Below, one piece after another: positions 1 to 9,037 of a stretch of DNA of 64,000 nucleotides (position 1 is its first letter; the number at the start of each line of letters is the position of its first letter). A model generated the notes under the pieces. The model was given only the letters and a program-made list of their open reading frames with translations. It was not told where the DNA came from and did not search any database. The stretch spans positions 2,356,001 through 2,420,000 of the forward strand of contig NZ_AP025497.1 in assembly GCF_024347535.1 (NCBI RefSeq), given 5' to 3'. The position numbers were made by a program, and so were the translations under genes. The stretch is from Vibrio kanaloae. Lineage in GTDB: Bacteria > Pseudomonadota > Gammaproteobacteria > Enterobacterales > Vibrionaceae.

Positions 1-753
1 TACTGAAGCGCCTTTCTCTTTAAGAATAGCGCCAACAGTTTGCTTAGGCTCCATGATGAAAGCTTGACCAGTTAGAGAGATTTCGCCCGTGAATTTCTTC
101 ATGCGGCCAACAACCATTTTCTCTGCGATTTCAGCTGGCTTGCCTTCGTTCATAGCGATTTCAACTTGAACTGCTTTCTCTTTAGCAACTACGTCTGCAG
201 GTACGTCTTCTGGGTTTAGGAACTCAGGACGTGATGCAGCAACGTGCATTGCAACGTGCTTAAGCGTTTCAGCTTCGCCTTCACCAGCAACAACAACACC
301 GATTTTCTCGCCGTGACGGTAAGAAGCTAGTGCAACACCTTCAACGAATTGTACGCGACGGATGTTGATATTTTCACCGATTTTAGTTACTAGTGCGATA
401 CGCGCTTCTTCAAATTTAGCTTGAAGATCAGCGATTTCTAGACGTTCTGCTAGAGCAACTTCAGCAACTTCGTTAGCGAATGCAAGGAAACCTGCATCTT
501 TAGCTACGAAATCAGTTTGGCAGTTAACTTCAAGAAGAGCAGCTGCGCCGTTTGCTTCTTTGATGATGATTGCGCCTTCAGCAGCAACATTACCAGCTTT
601 TTTAGCTGCTTTTGCTGCGCCAGATTTACGCATGTTTTCAATTGCTAGCTCGATGTCGCCTTCAGCAGCAACAAGCGCTTTTTTACATTCCATCATGCCC
701 GCAGCTGTGCGTTCACGAAGTTCTTTAACTAGAGCTGCAGTTACAGTTGCCAT
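1..753 (-). CDS. tsf: Elongation factor Ts (3' end cut by window edge)
   Basis: EF-Ts is the cytosolic guanine-nucleotide exchange factor that regenerates EF-Tu-GTP during translation. The reading frame runs from the ATG at 753 to the window edge, giving 251 residues without a stop; the family is about 280 residues, so roughly the last 30 are missing. The N-terminus ([21 protein letters not shown]) is the UBA-like EF-Tu contact region, and the TDFVAK motif of the core domain is present near residue 80. It lies downstream of rpsB on the same strand with an intervening hairpin terminator, the usual rpsB-tsf arrangement. Identification is from family resemblance and synteny; nothing unusual is visible. 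Confidence 0.97.
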   Translation of the reverse strand, partial: MATVTAALVKELRERTAAGMMECKKALVAAEGDIELAIENMRKSGAAKAAKKAGNVAAEGAIIIKEANGAAALLEVNCQTDFVAKDAGFLAFANEVAEVALAERLEIADLQAKFEEARIALVTKIGENINIRRVQFVEGVALASYRHGEKIGVVVAGEGEAETLKHVAMHVAASRPEFLNPEDVPADVVAKEKAVQVEIAMNEGKPAEIAEKMVVGRMKKFTGEISLTGQAFIMEPKQTVGAILKEKGASV

Positions 754-775
754 TCTCTATTCCTCAGTAAATTCT

Positions 776-815
776 AAAAAAGATAAAAAACAGGGGCCTC
801 ATTAATTGGCCCCTG
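776..815 (-). terminator. Hairpin between rpsB and tsf
   Basis: The arms CAGGGGCC (791-798) and GGCCCCTG (808-815) form an 8-bp GC-rich stem with a 9-nt loop. On the minus strand this is followed by a long T-rich run (776-790). It lies after rpsB and before tsf, so it probably terminates part of the transcription and sets tsf below rpsB. That this is partial termination is an inference. Confidence 0.85.
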
Positions 816-891
816 ATATTGACTGTATTCAGTTCCTCAAGCCATCTATTATGATTACTTAATGTGAACTAAATATGGCTCAGAGCCGCTA

Positions 892-1623
892 TTATTCAGC
901 TTCTACAAAACCGTCTTTTTCAGCAGCTACAGCAGCAACATCTTTGTTACGACCTTCTTTAACCGCGTCTGCAGCAGCATTTAGGTAAAGCTGTACTGCA
1001 CGGATTGCATCATCGTTACCTGGGATAACGAAGTCAACGCCGTCTGGGTTAGAGTTAGTATCAACAATAGCGTAAACTGGGATACCTAGGTTGTTTGCTT
1101 CTTTAACTGCGATGTGTTCGTGATCAGCATCGATTACGAATAGAGCGTCTGGTAGGCCGCCCATGTTCTTGATACCACCAAGAGACTTCTCTAGCTTCTC
1201 CATTTCGCGAGTACGCATTAGAGCTTCTTTCTTAGTAAGCTTGTCGAAAGTACCGTCTTGAGCTTGCGCTTCAAGTTCTTTCAGACGCTTAATAGACTGA
1301 CGAACAGTTTTGTAGTTCGTTAGCATACCGCCTAACCAGCGGTTGTTAACGTAGAACTGGTTGCTGTTGATAGCAGCTTCTTTAACAGCTTCAGATGCAG
1401 CGCGCTTAGTACCAACAAAAAGAACTTTACCTTTCTTCTCGCCAACTTTAGCGATTTCAGCTAGAGCGTCGTTGAACATTGGTACAGTTTTTTCTAGGTT
1501 GATGATATGTACTTTGTTACGAGCACCAAAGATGAATGGCTTCATTTTTGGGTTCCAGTAACGAGTTTGGTGACCGAAGTGAACACCAGCTTTAAGCATA
1601 TCGCGCATTGATACAGTTGCCAT
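892..1623 (-). CDS. rpsB: 30S ribosomal protein S2
   Basis: S2 is a small-subunit ribosomal protein that also helps hold S1 on the 30S particle. The product is 243 residues, close to the family norm, beginning [20 protein letters not shown], the conserved S2 N-terminus. An upstream in-frame start would add 11 residues, but the ATG at 1623 has a good Shine-Dalgarno sequence (AGAGGA) and matches the family start, so I use it. The gene is followed on the same strand by tsf and preceded by a long leader and a ribosomal-type promoter. S2 is known to repress its own mRNA in E. coli; the roughly 190-nt leader here would allow that, but I see no proof. Confidence 0.98.
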   Translation of the reverse strand: MATVSMRDMLKAGVHFGHQTRYWNPKMKPFIFGARNKVHIINLEKTVPMFNDALAEIAKVGEKKGKVLFVGTKRAASEAVKEAAINSNQFYVNNRWLGGMLTNYKTVRQSIKRLKELEAQAQDGTFDKLTKKEALMRTREMEKLEKSLGGIKNMGGLPDALFVIDADHEHIAVKEANNLGIPVYAIVDTNSNPDGVDFVIPGNDDAIRAVQLYLNAAADAVKEGRNKDVAAVAAEKDGFVEAE

Positions 1624-1850
1624 TTTAAAATCCTCTATGGGGTTAGGCCTCCACATCCCCCATGAATCCGACCCCTAACAACTAACCACTTTTCAGCCGT
1701 TATCTGCGTTGTTGAGGCACCCCGGAACATGTGTCGGAATGTGTGTGATTTAAAGAAATAAGTTAGTGGACACAAGCTTGCTTCGCCAATTGGAGAAAAC
1801 AGTCCTGACGTCCGGCGCGCTTTATACCATATTTTGTCTATCTGTGGCTA
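1624..1850 (-). promoter_or_regulatory. rpsB promoter and long 5' leader
   Basis: On the minus strand a -10 TATAAA (1821-1826) is followed by a GC-rich discriminator (GCGCGCC), typical of stringently controlled ribosomal promoters. A -35-like TAGCCA (1845-1850) lies 18 bases upstream. The predicted start near 1814 leaves about 190 nt of untranslated leader. In E. coli the equivalent region gives the t44 RNA and is the target of S2 autoregulation; that role here is inferred from position. Confidence 0.6.
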
Positions 1851-1986
1851 GCAAAAATTCTAAAAATGGCAACGACTATAATGAACGTTATCATCCGTTT
1901 TTACCTATAAATAGCGGCCTAAACCATTCACATCAACATCATCAAACAGAACGTTATTAACTTAGTTTGGAGTGTTTCCACCAGCA

Positions 1987-2017
1987 TTGAATGGGTATGG
2001 GAATGTTGCGCTAAAAT
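1987..2017 (+). promoter_or_regulatory. Possible map promoter
   Basis: TTGAAT (1987-1992) and TAAAAT (2012-2017) are separated by 19 bases, ahead of map and divergent from the rpsB promoter. The spacing is long, so this is only a candidate. Confidence 0.3.
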
Positions 2018-2079
2018 GCTGCACTGCTAGAATAGCCCAAATATGCACACTTAGGTGCTACCCAATTAAGAGATATGCA

Positions 2080-2958
2080 ATGGCTGTAAAAATTAAAACT
2101 GCTGAAGAAATTCAAAAAATGCGCGTCGCTTGTAAGCTGGCTTCTGAAATTCTAGAGATGATCGAACCTCATATCCAAGTAGGTACAACGACAGAAGAGC
2201 TAAACCAAATCTGTCACGACTACGCAATGGAAAGAGGCGCATACTCAGCACCACTTGATTACCACGGTTTCCCTAAGTCAATCTGTACGTCCATCAACCA
2301 CATTGTGTGTCACGGTATTCCAGCATCACAAGACGAGACGGGTAGCACGGGTCAATTCAAACCTGCGGTACTAAAAGATGGCGACATTCTGAACGTTGAT
2401 ATCACGGTAATCATACCTGATGACGAAAACGCAGACCTAAGCGTTCGTCCGCAAGGTTACCATGGTGACACATCTAAGATGTTCTTAGTTGGTGATGTAT
2501 CACCGGCAAACAAACGCTTATGCATGGTTGCTCAAGAAGCCCTTTACGAAGGCATGCGTCAAGTTAAGCCTGGAGTTCAACTTGGTCAAATCGGTACTGC
2601 TATCGAGAAGTACATCAAAACAAACAATAAAAATAACCCACGCGCTAAGTTCTCGATCGTAAAAGATTACTGTGGCCACGGCATTGGTTCTGAGTTCCAC
2701 GAAGATCCACAAGTGGTTCACTACAAAAACAACGACCGTACCGTGCTAAAAGCGGGGATGTGTTTCACTATCGAGCCGATGATCAATGCGGGTAAGTTTG
2801 GTTGCCGCCTAGATGACGAAGACAGCTGGACAGTTTATACGGCAGACAGCAAGAACTCTGCTCAGTGGGAACACACTCTCGTTGTTACCGATACTGGCTG
2901 TGAAGTACTAACACTACGCAGCGATGATACCATTCCACGTATCATGAAAAACGCTTAG
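2080..2958 (+). CDS. map: Type I methionine aminopeptidase
   Basis: MetAP removes the initiator methionine from nascent cytosolic proteins. The five metal ligands of the family are visible: D107, D130 (HGDT), H200 (GHGIG), E232 (IEPM) and E264 (WEHT), with the substrate-binding H78 (CHGI). The ATG at 2080 is chosen because it starts the family-like MAVKIKTAEEIQKM and has an AAGAGA ribosome site; an upstream start would add 36 unrelated residues. At 292 residues it is longer than the 264-residue E. coli enzyme. The extra length sits in two insertions around the active site, at about residues 82-97 and 111-127. It is divergent from rpsB and upstream of glnD, as in E. coli. Confidence 0.97.
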   Translation: MAVKIKTAEEIQKMRVACKLASEILEMIEPHIQVGTTTEELNQICHDYAMERGAYSAPLDYHGFPKSICTSINHIVCHGIPASQDETGSTGQFKPAVLKDGDILNVDITVIIPDDENADLSVRPQGYHGDTSKMFLVGDVSPANKRLCMVAQEALYEGMRQVKPGVQLGQIGTAIEKYIKTNNKNNPRAKFSIVKDYCGHGIGSEFHEDPQVVHYKNNDRTVLKAGMCFTIEPMINAGKFGCRLDDEDSWTVYTADSKNSAQWEHTLVVTDTGCEVLTLRSDDTIPRIMKNA

Positions 2959-2995
2959 CTCATCAAACCGAGCGCACCAACCAGCCTTTTAAAAG

Positions 2996-3024
2996 TATCC
3001 TCGCGTTGTCGGGGATATTTTTTT
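2996..3024 (+). terminator. Rho-independent terminator after map
   Basis: An 8-bp stem (2996-3003 with 3010-3017, one G-U pair) and a 6-nt loop are followed by seven T residues (3018-3024). Confidence 0.8.
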
Positions 3025-3101
3025 ATCCGCTCAATTTCGATTTTCCATCAGCTTCTGTTAAATTGTTTACTATTCTCATTTGCTTGCACGGATAGCAGAC
3101 T

Positions 3102-5723
3102 ATGCCTTATCAATGCCCTCTTACGTTCAATGACGAACAAATTGAAATCTGCGAATTAAAAAATCAGCTCGAAATCTTCACGCAGTATCAAAAAAATGAA
3201 TTTCTAAATCATCATCCAGTCACCGACTTAGTATTCTTACGATCCGAGTACATGGACTTGCTCCTCAATCGATTGTGGGAACATTTCGGATTCAATAAAC
3301 TCCCACATATATCACTCGTAGCGGTAGGTGGCTATGGCCGTGGTGAACTACACCCTTTATCCGACATTGATATCTTAGTCGTTTCGCAAAAGACACTACC
3401 AAATGCATTTGGTGAAAAAGTCAGTCAATTCATCACCCTACTTTGGGATTTGAAACTCGAAGTCGGCCATGCAGTACGAACAGTTTCAGAGTGTATTGAG
3501 ATTGGTATCGACGATTTAACGGTTGCAACCAATCTACAAGAGTCGCGTTTACTGTGTGGCAGTGAAGACACTTTTCAAGAACTGAAATTGAAGATTCATT
3601 CCGATTCTTTTTGGCCAAGTGAGAACTTTTATAAAGCCAAGATTCAAGAACAAAGAGAGCGCCATGCTCGCTACCATGACACCACTTACAATCTAGAACC
3701 TGATATTAAATCGACCCCTGGAGGCTTGAGAGATATCCATACGCTAAGTTGGGTTGCACGTCGACACTTTGGTGCAACTTCTTTATTAGAGATGAGTAAG
3801 TATGGCTTTCTTACCGATGCCGAATATCGTGAGTTAGTCGAGTGCCAAGATTTCTTGTGGCGCATTCGCTTTGCACTTCATATTGAATTACGCCGTTACG
3901 ACAATCGCCTCACGTTTGCACATCAAGCTCAAGTCGCTGAACATCTAGGTTATACCGGTGAAGGAAACCGTGGTGTCGAGATGATGATGAAAGAGTTCTA
4001 TCGAACCCTTCGCCGCGTAGCAGAGCTCAACAAGATGCTACTTAAACTGTTCGATCAGGCAATAATCAATGGCGGTGAGACACAAGAAGCTGAGATTCTC
4101 GATAATGATTTCCAACGTCGAGGGACATTGATCGAAGCGCGCAAGCCCGCCCTATTCCAGGCTCGACCGGAAACGATTCTCGATATGTTCATCCATATCG
4201 CGAACGACTCTTCCATCGAAGGGGTTAGCCCACCGACATTGCGACAGCTACGTACTGCACGCCGTCGACTAAACCGTTTCTTGCACACCATTCCTGTAGC
4301 TCGTGAAAAGTTTATGTCGTTGGTTCGCCACCCTAACGCACTGCATAAAGCATTTAGCCTGATGCATAATTTAGGGGTGCTCTCGGCATACTTGCCGCAG
4401 TGGAGCCAAATCGTTGGTCAAATGCAGTTTGACCTTTTCCATGCTTACACCGTGGATGAACACAGTATTCGTCTTCTCAAGCACATCAACCGTTTCAGTC
4501 AAATTGAGAACCATGACAAACATCCTATTTGCTGCGAAGTGTATCCACGAGTTCAGAAGAAAGAGTTACTCATTCTTGCTGCTATCTTCCATGATATAGG
4601 TAAAGGGCGTGGCGGAGATCACTCAGAGATTGGTGCCGTCGAAGCTTACTCTTTCTGTATTGAGCATGGATTATCTAAACCAGAAGCCAAGCTAGTATCG
4701 TGGTTAGTACAAAACCACCTATTGATGTCTGTCACCGCTCAACGCCGTGATATTCAAGATCCTGACGTGATCACAGAGTTCGCCAAAAAAGTGCGCGATG
4801 AAGAGTCCTTAGAGCTGTTGGTTTGTCTAACCGTCGCAGACATTTGTGCAACGAATCCAGATCTATGGAACAGTTGGAAACGCACTTTATTGGCTGAATT
4901 ATTTCATTCAACACAACGAGCACTACGCCGTGGTCTAGAAAACCCGGTCGATGTCAGAGACCGTATTCGTCACAATCAACAAATGGCTTCCGCATTGCTG
5001 CGTAAAGAAGGATTCACCGCTCGTGAAATTGAAGTACTTTGGCAGCGTTTCAAAGCCGACTACTTCTTACGGCATACGCACAATCAAATCGCTTGGCACT
5101 GTGAACACCTGCTTCGCCTCGAAGACCCAAGCCAACCCTTGGTGCTGATCAGCGAAAAAGCGACTCGTGGTGGTACTGAGGTGTTCGTTTACTGTAAAGA
5201 CCAGGCAGCACTTTTTGCAACTGTGGTTGCAGAACTCGATAGACGCAACTTTAATGTTCACGACGCGCAAGTCATGCTCAGCAAAGATGGTCACGTTTTG
5301 GATACCTTCGTTGTGTTAGATCAGCATGGTGAGGCCATTGATGAAGCAAGGCATAAAGCGGTCGCCAAACACTTAACCCATGTTCTATCTGATGGGCGTC
5401 CTACTAAGATAAAAACACGTCGTACACCACGTAACTTGCAGCACTTTGAGGTAAAAACTCGAGTTGAGTTCCTACCAACCAAAAGTAAAAAGCATTCCTT
5501 GATGGAACTGAAAGCATTAGACACTCCAGGGTTGTTGGCTCAAGTCGGTGCAACCTTTGCAGAATTAGACATTAACTTGCACGGTGCGAAAATCACCACG
5601 ATAGGTGAGAGAGCAGAAGATTTGTTTATTCTAACCAGTGAAGCAGGAGGAAGGCTTTCTGAAGAACAAGAACAAGCGCTAAGAGAAAGGTTAACTGAGC
5701 ATGTTTCTGAACTCGCACCTTAG
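3102..5723 (+). CDS. glnD: Bifunctional PII uridylyltransferase/uridylyl-removing enzyme
   Basis: GlnD senses glutamine and adds UMP to, or removes it from, the PII proteins GlnB/GlnK, so setting glutamine synthetase activity and NtrBC signalling. The 873 residues match the family length. In order I see the nucleotidyltransferase motif GGYGRGELHPLSDIDIL (about 76-92, with the catalytic DxD), the helical PII-binding region, an HD hydrolase domain (FHDIGKGRGGDHSEIG from about 496), and two C-terminal ACT glutamine-sensing domains (about 685-760 and 800-870). The start ATG has only a weak ribosome site. map precedes it with a terminator between, so it is probably transcribed on its own. Confidence 0.98.
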   Translation: MPYQCPLTFNDEQIEICELKNQLEIFTQYQKNEFLNHHPVTDLVFLRSEYMDLLLNRLWEHFGFNKLPHISLVAVGGYGRGELHPLSDIDILVVSQKTLPNAFGEKVSQFITLLWDLKLEVGHAVRTVSECIEIGIDDLTVATNLQESRLLCGSEDTFQELKLKIHSDSFWPSENFYKAKIQEQRERHARYHDTTYNLEPDIKSTPGGLRDIHTLSWVARRHFGATSLLEMSKYGFLTDAEYRELVECQDFLWRIRFALHIELRRYDNRLTFAHQAQVAEHLGYTGEGNRGVEMMMKEFYRTLRRVAELNKMLLKLFDQAIINGGETQEAEILDNDFQRRGTLIEARKPALFQARPETILDMFIHIANDSSIEGVSPPTLRQLRTARRRLNRFLHTIPVAREKFMSLVRHPNALHKAFSLMHNLGVLSAYLPQWSQIVGQMQFDLFHAYTVDEHSIRLLKHINRFSQIENHDKHPICCEVYPRVQKKELLILAAIFHDIGKGRGGDHSEIGAVEAYSFCIEHGLSKPEAKLVSWLVQNHLLMSVTAQRRDIQDPDVITEFAKKVRDEESLELLVCLTVADICATNPDLWNSWKRTLLAELFHSTQRALRRGLENPVDVRDRIRHNQQMASALLRKEGFTAREIEVLWQRFKADYFLRHTHNQIAWHCEHLLRLEDPSQPLVLISEKATRGGTEVFVYCKDQAALFATVVAELDRRNFNVHDAQVMLSKDGHVLDTFVVLDQHGEAIDEARHKAVAKHLTHVLSDGRPTKIKTRRTPRNLQHFEVKTRVEFLPTKSKKHSLMELKALDTPGLLAQVGATFAELDINLHGAKITTIGERAEDLFILTSEAGGRLSEEQEQALRERLTEHVSELAP

Positions 5724-5783
5724 AAACTCAATTTAGCTCCAAAAATAAGCAATCCGAGAAATCAGATTCAATAACCTATTGAG

Positions 5784-5816
5784 TGTGGGCAAAGATAGAG
5801 AGCGATCTTGCCCACA
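5784..5816. repeat. Strong inverted repeat after glnD without a T tract
   Basis: TGTGGGCAA (5784-5792) pairs perfectly with TTGCCCACA (5808-5816), with further partial pairing in the loop. It lies 60 bases past the glnD stop. No T run follows on either strand, so it may protect the mRNA 3' end or act as a weak terminator. Confidence 0.5.
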
Positions 5817-5922
5817 ACTTACAATCAATTCCCAGATATCAACTATCTAGCTCGTCGTTAGGCTGCTACATTGATCAAGTCAATTACATAAAAGTATTAC
5901 ATTCATAAACTAGAGGTCACTT

Positions 5923-6306
5923 ATGTATCCAAACCTCACTGGCTTAGGTATCCACGAACCTAAACAGATTGAACGTTACTCCCTTCGTCAAGAAGCTCAT
6001 AAAGATATCCTGAAGATTTACTTTCGTAAGCAGAAAGGTGAACTGTTTGCGAAAAGCGTTAAGTTTAAGTACCCACGACAAGTAAAAAGTGTGCTTGTTA
6101 GCGGTGGCAATAATCAATACAAAGAAGTGACTGAGATTAACCGCAACCTCACTCTTGTGATTGATGAACTGAACAAGATCACCAAACCAACACCAACCAC
6201 TGAGATGGATGTGAAGCAGAAAATTCTGACTGACTTACGCCACTTAGAGAAAGTGGTCTCGAGTAAGATCTCAGAAATCGAAGCCGATCTAGAAAAGCTA
6301 AAATGA
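5923..6306 (+). CDS. DUF3461 family protein (YaeH-like)
   Basis: This 127-residue protein matches the DUF3461/YaeH family, of unknown function, recognised from [20 protein letters not shown] and the C-terminal helical segment. It is probably cytosolic: no signal peptide or membrane segment is visible. The last 45 residues are charged and likely helical. The start has a good ribosome site (AGAGGT). In E. coli the homologue also sits near glnD and the tsf/rpsB/map group. The gene stands alone between glnD and a shared terminator with truC. Confidence 0.9.
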   Translation: MYPNLTGLGIHEPKQIERYSLRQEAHKDILKIYFRKQKGELFAKSVKFKYPRQVKSVLVSGGNNQYKEVTEINRNLTLVIDELNKITKPTPTTEMDVKQKILTDLRHLEKVVSSKISEIEADLEKLK

Positions 6307-6366
6307 TCCCCGCAATGGCTGTTAGCCTATGACACTCAGGCTTCACCGTTCGATTGCACAGAAGTT

Positions 6367-6404
6367 CAAAAGGGTTGATATTCCTATCAACCCTTTATTT
6401 TTAT
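6367..6404. terminator. Bidirectional terminator between the DUF3461 gene and truC
   Basis: A perfect 12-bp stem, AAAGGGTTGATA (6369-6380) with TATCAACCCTTT (6385-6396), has a TTCC loop. A T-rich tail follows on the plus strand and TTTT on the minus strand, so it can serve both converging genes. Confidence 0.85.
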
Positions 6405-6423
6405 TCATCTTTTATTTGAACAC

Positions 6424-7161
6424 TCAAGCTTGAGTATCTAATAACTTTATATCCCAATCAAAGGTTTCAAACAACCTTAGCCACGTTTCATCAAGGTTAG
6501 CCTTCATCACTAACTCTTCTTGGGTAAAAGGATGAATGAATCGCAACTCAGACGCATGCAGTAACAAACGATGCGAATCGAGGTCATCACGAAACAGTCG
6601 GTTGTGCTTACCATCACCATGGGAAGTATCGCCCACGATTGGGTGTCTTAAGTGAGCCATATGACGGCGCAACTGATGTTTGCGGCCTGTCTTTGGCAAC
6701 ATCTTAACAAGACAATAGCGACTCGTTGGAAAACGCCCCGTTGAATATGGCACTTCTACTTTTGCTAACGGTTCATAGACCGTCACCGCCTCTTGCGCTT
6801 CTTTGTCTTCTTTCGCGAACTTATCCGCAATCTTATCCAGCTCAACCTTAAGTGCGTAATCTAAAGTATCACCCGCCTCTATCCAGCCTCTAACAATCGC
6901 ATGATAGGTTTTTTTCATCTCATGGTTAGCGAACATCGGCATCACCTCAGAGGCTACCTCACTCGACAGCGCAAACACCAATACACCAGATGTTGGTCGG
7001 TCTAAACGGTGCAGAGGAAATACGTGCTGACCAATTTGATCACGCAGTGTTTGCATCACAAATTGAGTCTCATGCTTATCCAACCATGAACGATGCACTA
7101 GCATGCCCGCAGGTTTATTCACCGCGACAAAATACTCATCTTGATAAATGATCTCTAACAT
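6424..7161 (-). CDS. truC: tRNA pseudouridine(65) synthase TruC
   Basis: TruC converts U65 of certain tRNAs to pseudouridine. The product is 245 residues of the RluA-like synthase fold; the catalytic aspartate is D54 in HRLDRPTSG, and the RKHQLRRHMAHL motif of the family follows in the second half. I choose the ATG at 7161 rather than one 9 bases upstream because it gives the family N-terminus MLEIIYQDEYFVAVNKPAG. It also overlaps the yqcC stop as TAATG, which implies translational coupling. yqcC-truC is the same pair as in E. coli. Confidence 0.95.
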   Translation of the reverse strand: MLEIIYQDEYFVAVNKPAGMLVHRSWLDKHETQFVMQTLRDQIGQHVFPLHRLDRPTSGVLVFALSSEVASEVMPMFANHEMKKTYHAIVRGWIEAGDTLDYALKVELDKIADKFAKEDKEAQEAVTVYEPLAKVEVPYSTGRFPTSRYCLVKMLPKTGRKHQLRRHMAHLRHPIVGDTSHGDGKHNRLFRDDLDSHRLLLHASELRFIHPFTQEELVMKANLDETWLRLFETFDWDIKLLDTQA

Positions 7162-7475
7162 TACGCGCATACCTCATCAATGCTCTGAATCGTCACTAGC
7201 AATTCGGCCTTACCTGCCTCATTTTTCCACACTTCACCAAAGTAAGGATGAATCGCGAAGCCCTTTGGTAGACTCATTTGTGCATTCACCACTGCGTTGA
7301 TCTTAACGATGAAGATCCACTGCAACCACTCTTCCGGTTGCAGAGAATCAATCGCGAAAGGCTCAACACTGGCTAGAGCTTCGTCCGAAGGTGGAACATC
7401 ACTCCACAGCGAACATTGGCGCATTTGTCGTTCTAATTGTTGAAGTAAAATAGGTAACTTTGTGGCTGCTGTCAT
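7161..7475 (-). CDS. yqcC: YqcC family protein (DUF446)
   Basis: This 104-residue cytosolic protein belongs to the YqcC/DUF446 family, whose biochemical role is not established. Typical features are the LPILLQQLERQMRQ helix at the N-terminus and the conserved PFAIDSL and EWLQWIFI stretches. The start at 7475 has a GGTGA ribosome site. Its stop codon overlaps the truC start, so the two are co-translated; in E. coli the same pair sits next to csrB and syd, and csrB is also nearby here. Confidence 0.9.
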   Translation of the reverse strand: MTAATKLPILLQQLERQMRQCSLWSDVPPSDEALASVEPFAIDSLQPEEWLQWIFIVKINAVVNAQMSLPKGFAIHPYFGEVWKNEAGKAELLVTIQSIDEVCA

Positions 7476-7562
7476 TTTTCACCAAGTTATTTATCTAGTG
7501 ACCTTGAAATTGGGGCATAGAGTACCATCTATTGAGGAAAGAAAGTTAGGAGCTTTATTGCT

Positions 7563-8603
7563 ATGGAAACAATTCACACGCTCACTCAGTTGCTTAAAAA
7601 TAGCGGTTGCCAATACGATATCTACGACCTAGGTCGTCGCATTCAGAAGATCGACAACACCTTATTTTCTGATGTTGAGCAAGGGAAACAGCCGTACCCG
7701 TTTCCACTTCAAAAACAAGCTCACTTAGCCATTAGCTACTGGAACGAACACAAGCAACCTTGGATCTGGTTCCTAAAATTCAAACTGGATGAAAGAGGCC
7801 TGTTGCATCAAGGTGATGTGGGTAATTTCCTGAAGTTTGTTATCGAAGCAATGGGCACTCGTTTGAACGGCGACATCAGCGAGGAGCAACAACAAAAGCT
7901 GTCAAATAACCCTTATACCTTCAAGCCTTCTGAAGACAAAATGGCCGTGTTCCATAGCCAAGTAAGAGCAGGTTTAGACCTGGCGACGAGCCAATATTAC
8001 GAACACGCTCAGCATTACTTCACTGGTGAGCTAGGCTGGGATAACTGGAAAACGGTTGGCTTGCAAGGCATCACAGATATGTGTGCTCACTTAGGTAGCC
8101 AGCAAAACGGTGTCGCGATTCGCAAAGCGCTCAATAAACTGCCATCAGAACCTCTATACGCCACACTAGGGGCGCTTGAACATACGCAAATCAATGACAA
8201 GCTCGCGCAACGTTTGCAAGAAATGGCAGAGAATGAGATCACAAGTAAAGAGCCGGACCTATTCTTGCTGTCTGCGTTGGTTCGTGCCCTTTCAGGTGCA
8301 GAACAAGGGATCACGAATAACATCATTAACCAAGTTCTGGCTAGCCCACGCTTGAGCCACCAAGAAGTATTAATTGGTTTAGCGGGTCGCAGCTGGCATG
8401 CGCTACAAGATCCTGCGATTGCTGAGCAATTCTTGTTACGTCTCGCACAAACGGGCAACCAAAACCTATTCAACCAATTATTTGCAGATTTAGTGATGAT
8501 TCCGACGTTGAGAATGGTATTTTTACCTTTACTGAACTCAAACCCATCGCCTGAGCTTGCTAATGCCTTAGTTGAACTACAGCAAGCGGCAAAAGCTCAA
8601 TAA
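7563..8603 (+). CDS. DUF3549 family protein
   Basis: This 346-residue protein matches the DUF3549 family of gammaproteobacteria, whose function I do not know. It begins METIHTLTQLLKNSGCQYDIYDLGRRIQKID and is mostly helical and soluble, with no signal peptide or membrane segment. The second half contains HEAT-like helical repeats. It is divergent from yqcC-truC and is followed after 60 bases by a DUF3301 gene on the same strand, probably as an operon. Confidence 0.85.
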   Translation: METIHTLTQLLKNSGCQYDIYDLGRRIQKIDNTLFSDVEQGKQPYPFPLQKQAHLAISYWNEHKQPWIWFLKFKLDERGLLHQGDVGNFLKFVIEAMGTRLNGDISEEQQQKLSNNPYTFKPSEDKMAVFHSQVRAGLDLATSQYYEHAQHYFTGELGWDNWKTVGLQGITDMCAHLGSQQNGVAIRKALNKLPSEPLYATLGALEHTQINDKLAQRLQEMAENEITSKEPDLFLLSALVRALSGAEQGITNNIINQVLASPRLSHQEVLIGLAGRSWHALQDPAIAEQFLLRLAQTGNQNLFNQLFADLVMIPTLRMVFLPLLNSNPSPELANALVELQQAAKAQ

Positions 8604-8663
8604 CTCGTAAAAACAAGATCAAATCACGATTGGAATAAAGAGATAAAAGGAAGTATGGATTAA

Positions 8664-8972
8664 ATGATAGATAACTTATTGGCTATTTTAATACTGTGCT
8701 TCTTTTGCTTTTTATTTTGGCAACAGCGCAGGCAATCAGAGCTTGCGAAAACTGCCATTGCGAGAAAGTGTAAAGAGCTAGACTTACAGTTGCTAAGTGT
8801 CGCTTTCAGTGGTCATAAGCTTAAGATGCGCCATGAATTGACCACGATTTGGCGCTGGCACACCGTGTACCAATTTGAGTTTTCAGCGTTAGGTGATGAC
8901 TGCTACAAAGGCAAACTGACCATGGTAGGATTCCGCTCGATGCGGTTTGAGATACAGCCTCATCGAATGTAA
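8664..8972 (+). CDS. DUF3301 family small membrane protein
   Basis: This 102-residue protein has one N-terminal membrane segment (about residues 3-19, LLAILILCFFCFLFW) followed by a cytosolic domain containing WRWHTVYQFEF, characteristic of DUF3301. Function unknown. It follows the DUF3549 gene by 60 bases with a GGAAG ribosome site nearby (AAAGGAAG, about 15 bases upstream, so spacing is loose). Its 3' end faces the 3' end of the csrB RNA gene. Confidence 0.85.
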   Translation: MIDNLLAILILCFFCFLFWQQRRQSELAKTAIARKCKELDLQLLSVAFSGHKLKMRHELTTIWRWHTVYQFEFSALGDDCYKGKLTMVGFRSMRFEIQPHRM

Positions 8973-9002
8973 CGTCACAATACGCTGTATAGCGATACTC
9001 AG

Positions 9003-9037
9003 AAAAAGAAAAGCCCCGACACCGAAGTGTCAGGGCT
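9003..9037 (-). terminator. csrB terminator
   Basis: On the minus strand AGCCCTGACAC and GTGTCGGGGCT form an 11-bp stem (one G-U pair) capped by a TTCG tetraloop, followed by TTTTCTTTTT. Confidence 0.93.

Noticed and set aside
1766..1960. 64-residue frame in the rpsB-map spacer
   Set aside because: It lies on the rpsB leader and promoter and has no homology or ribosome site.
8087..8473. 128-residue frame antisense to the DUF3549 gene
   Set aside because: A mirror frame of a well-supported gene, with no ribosome site.
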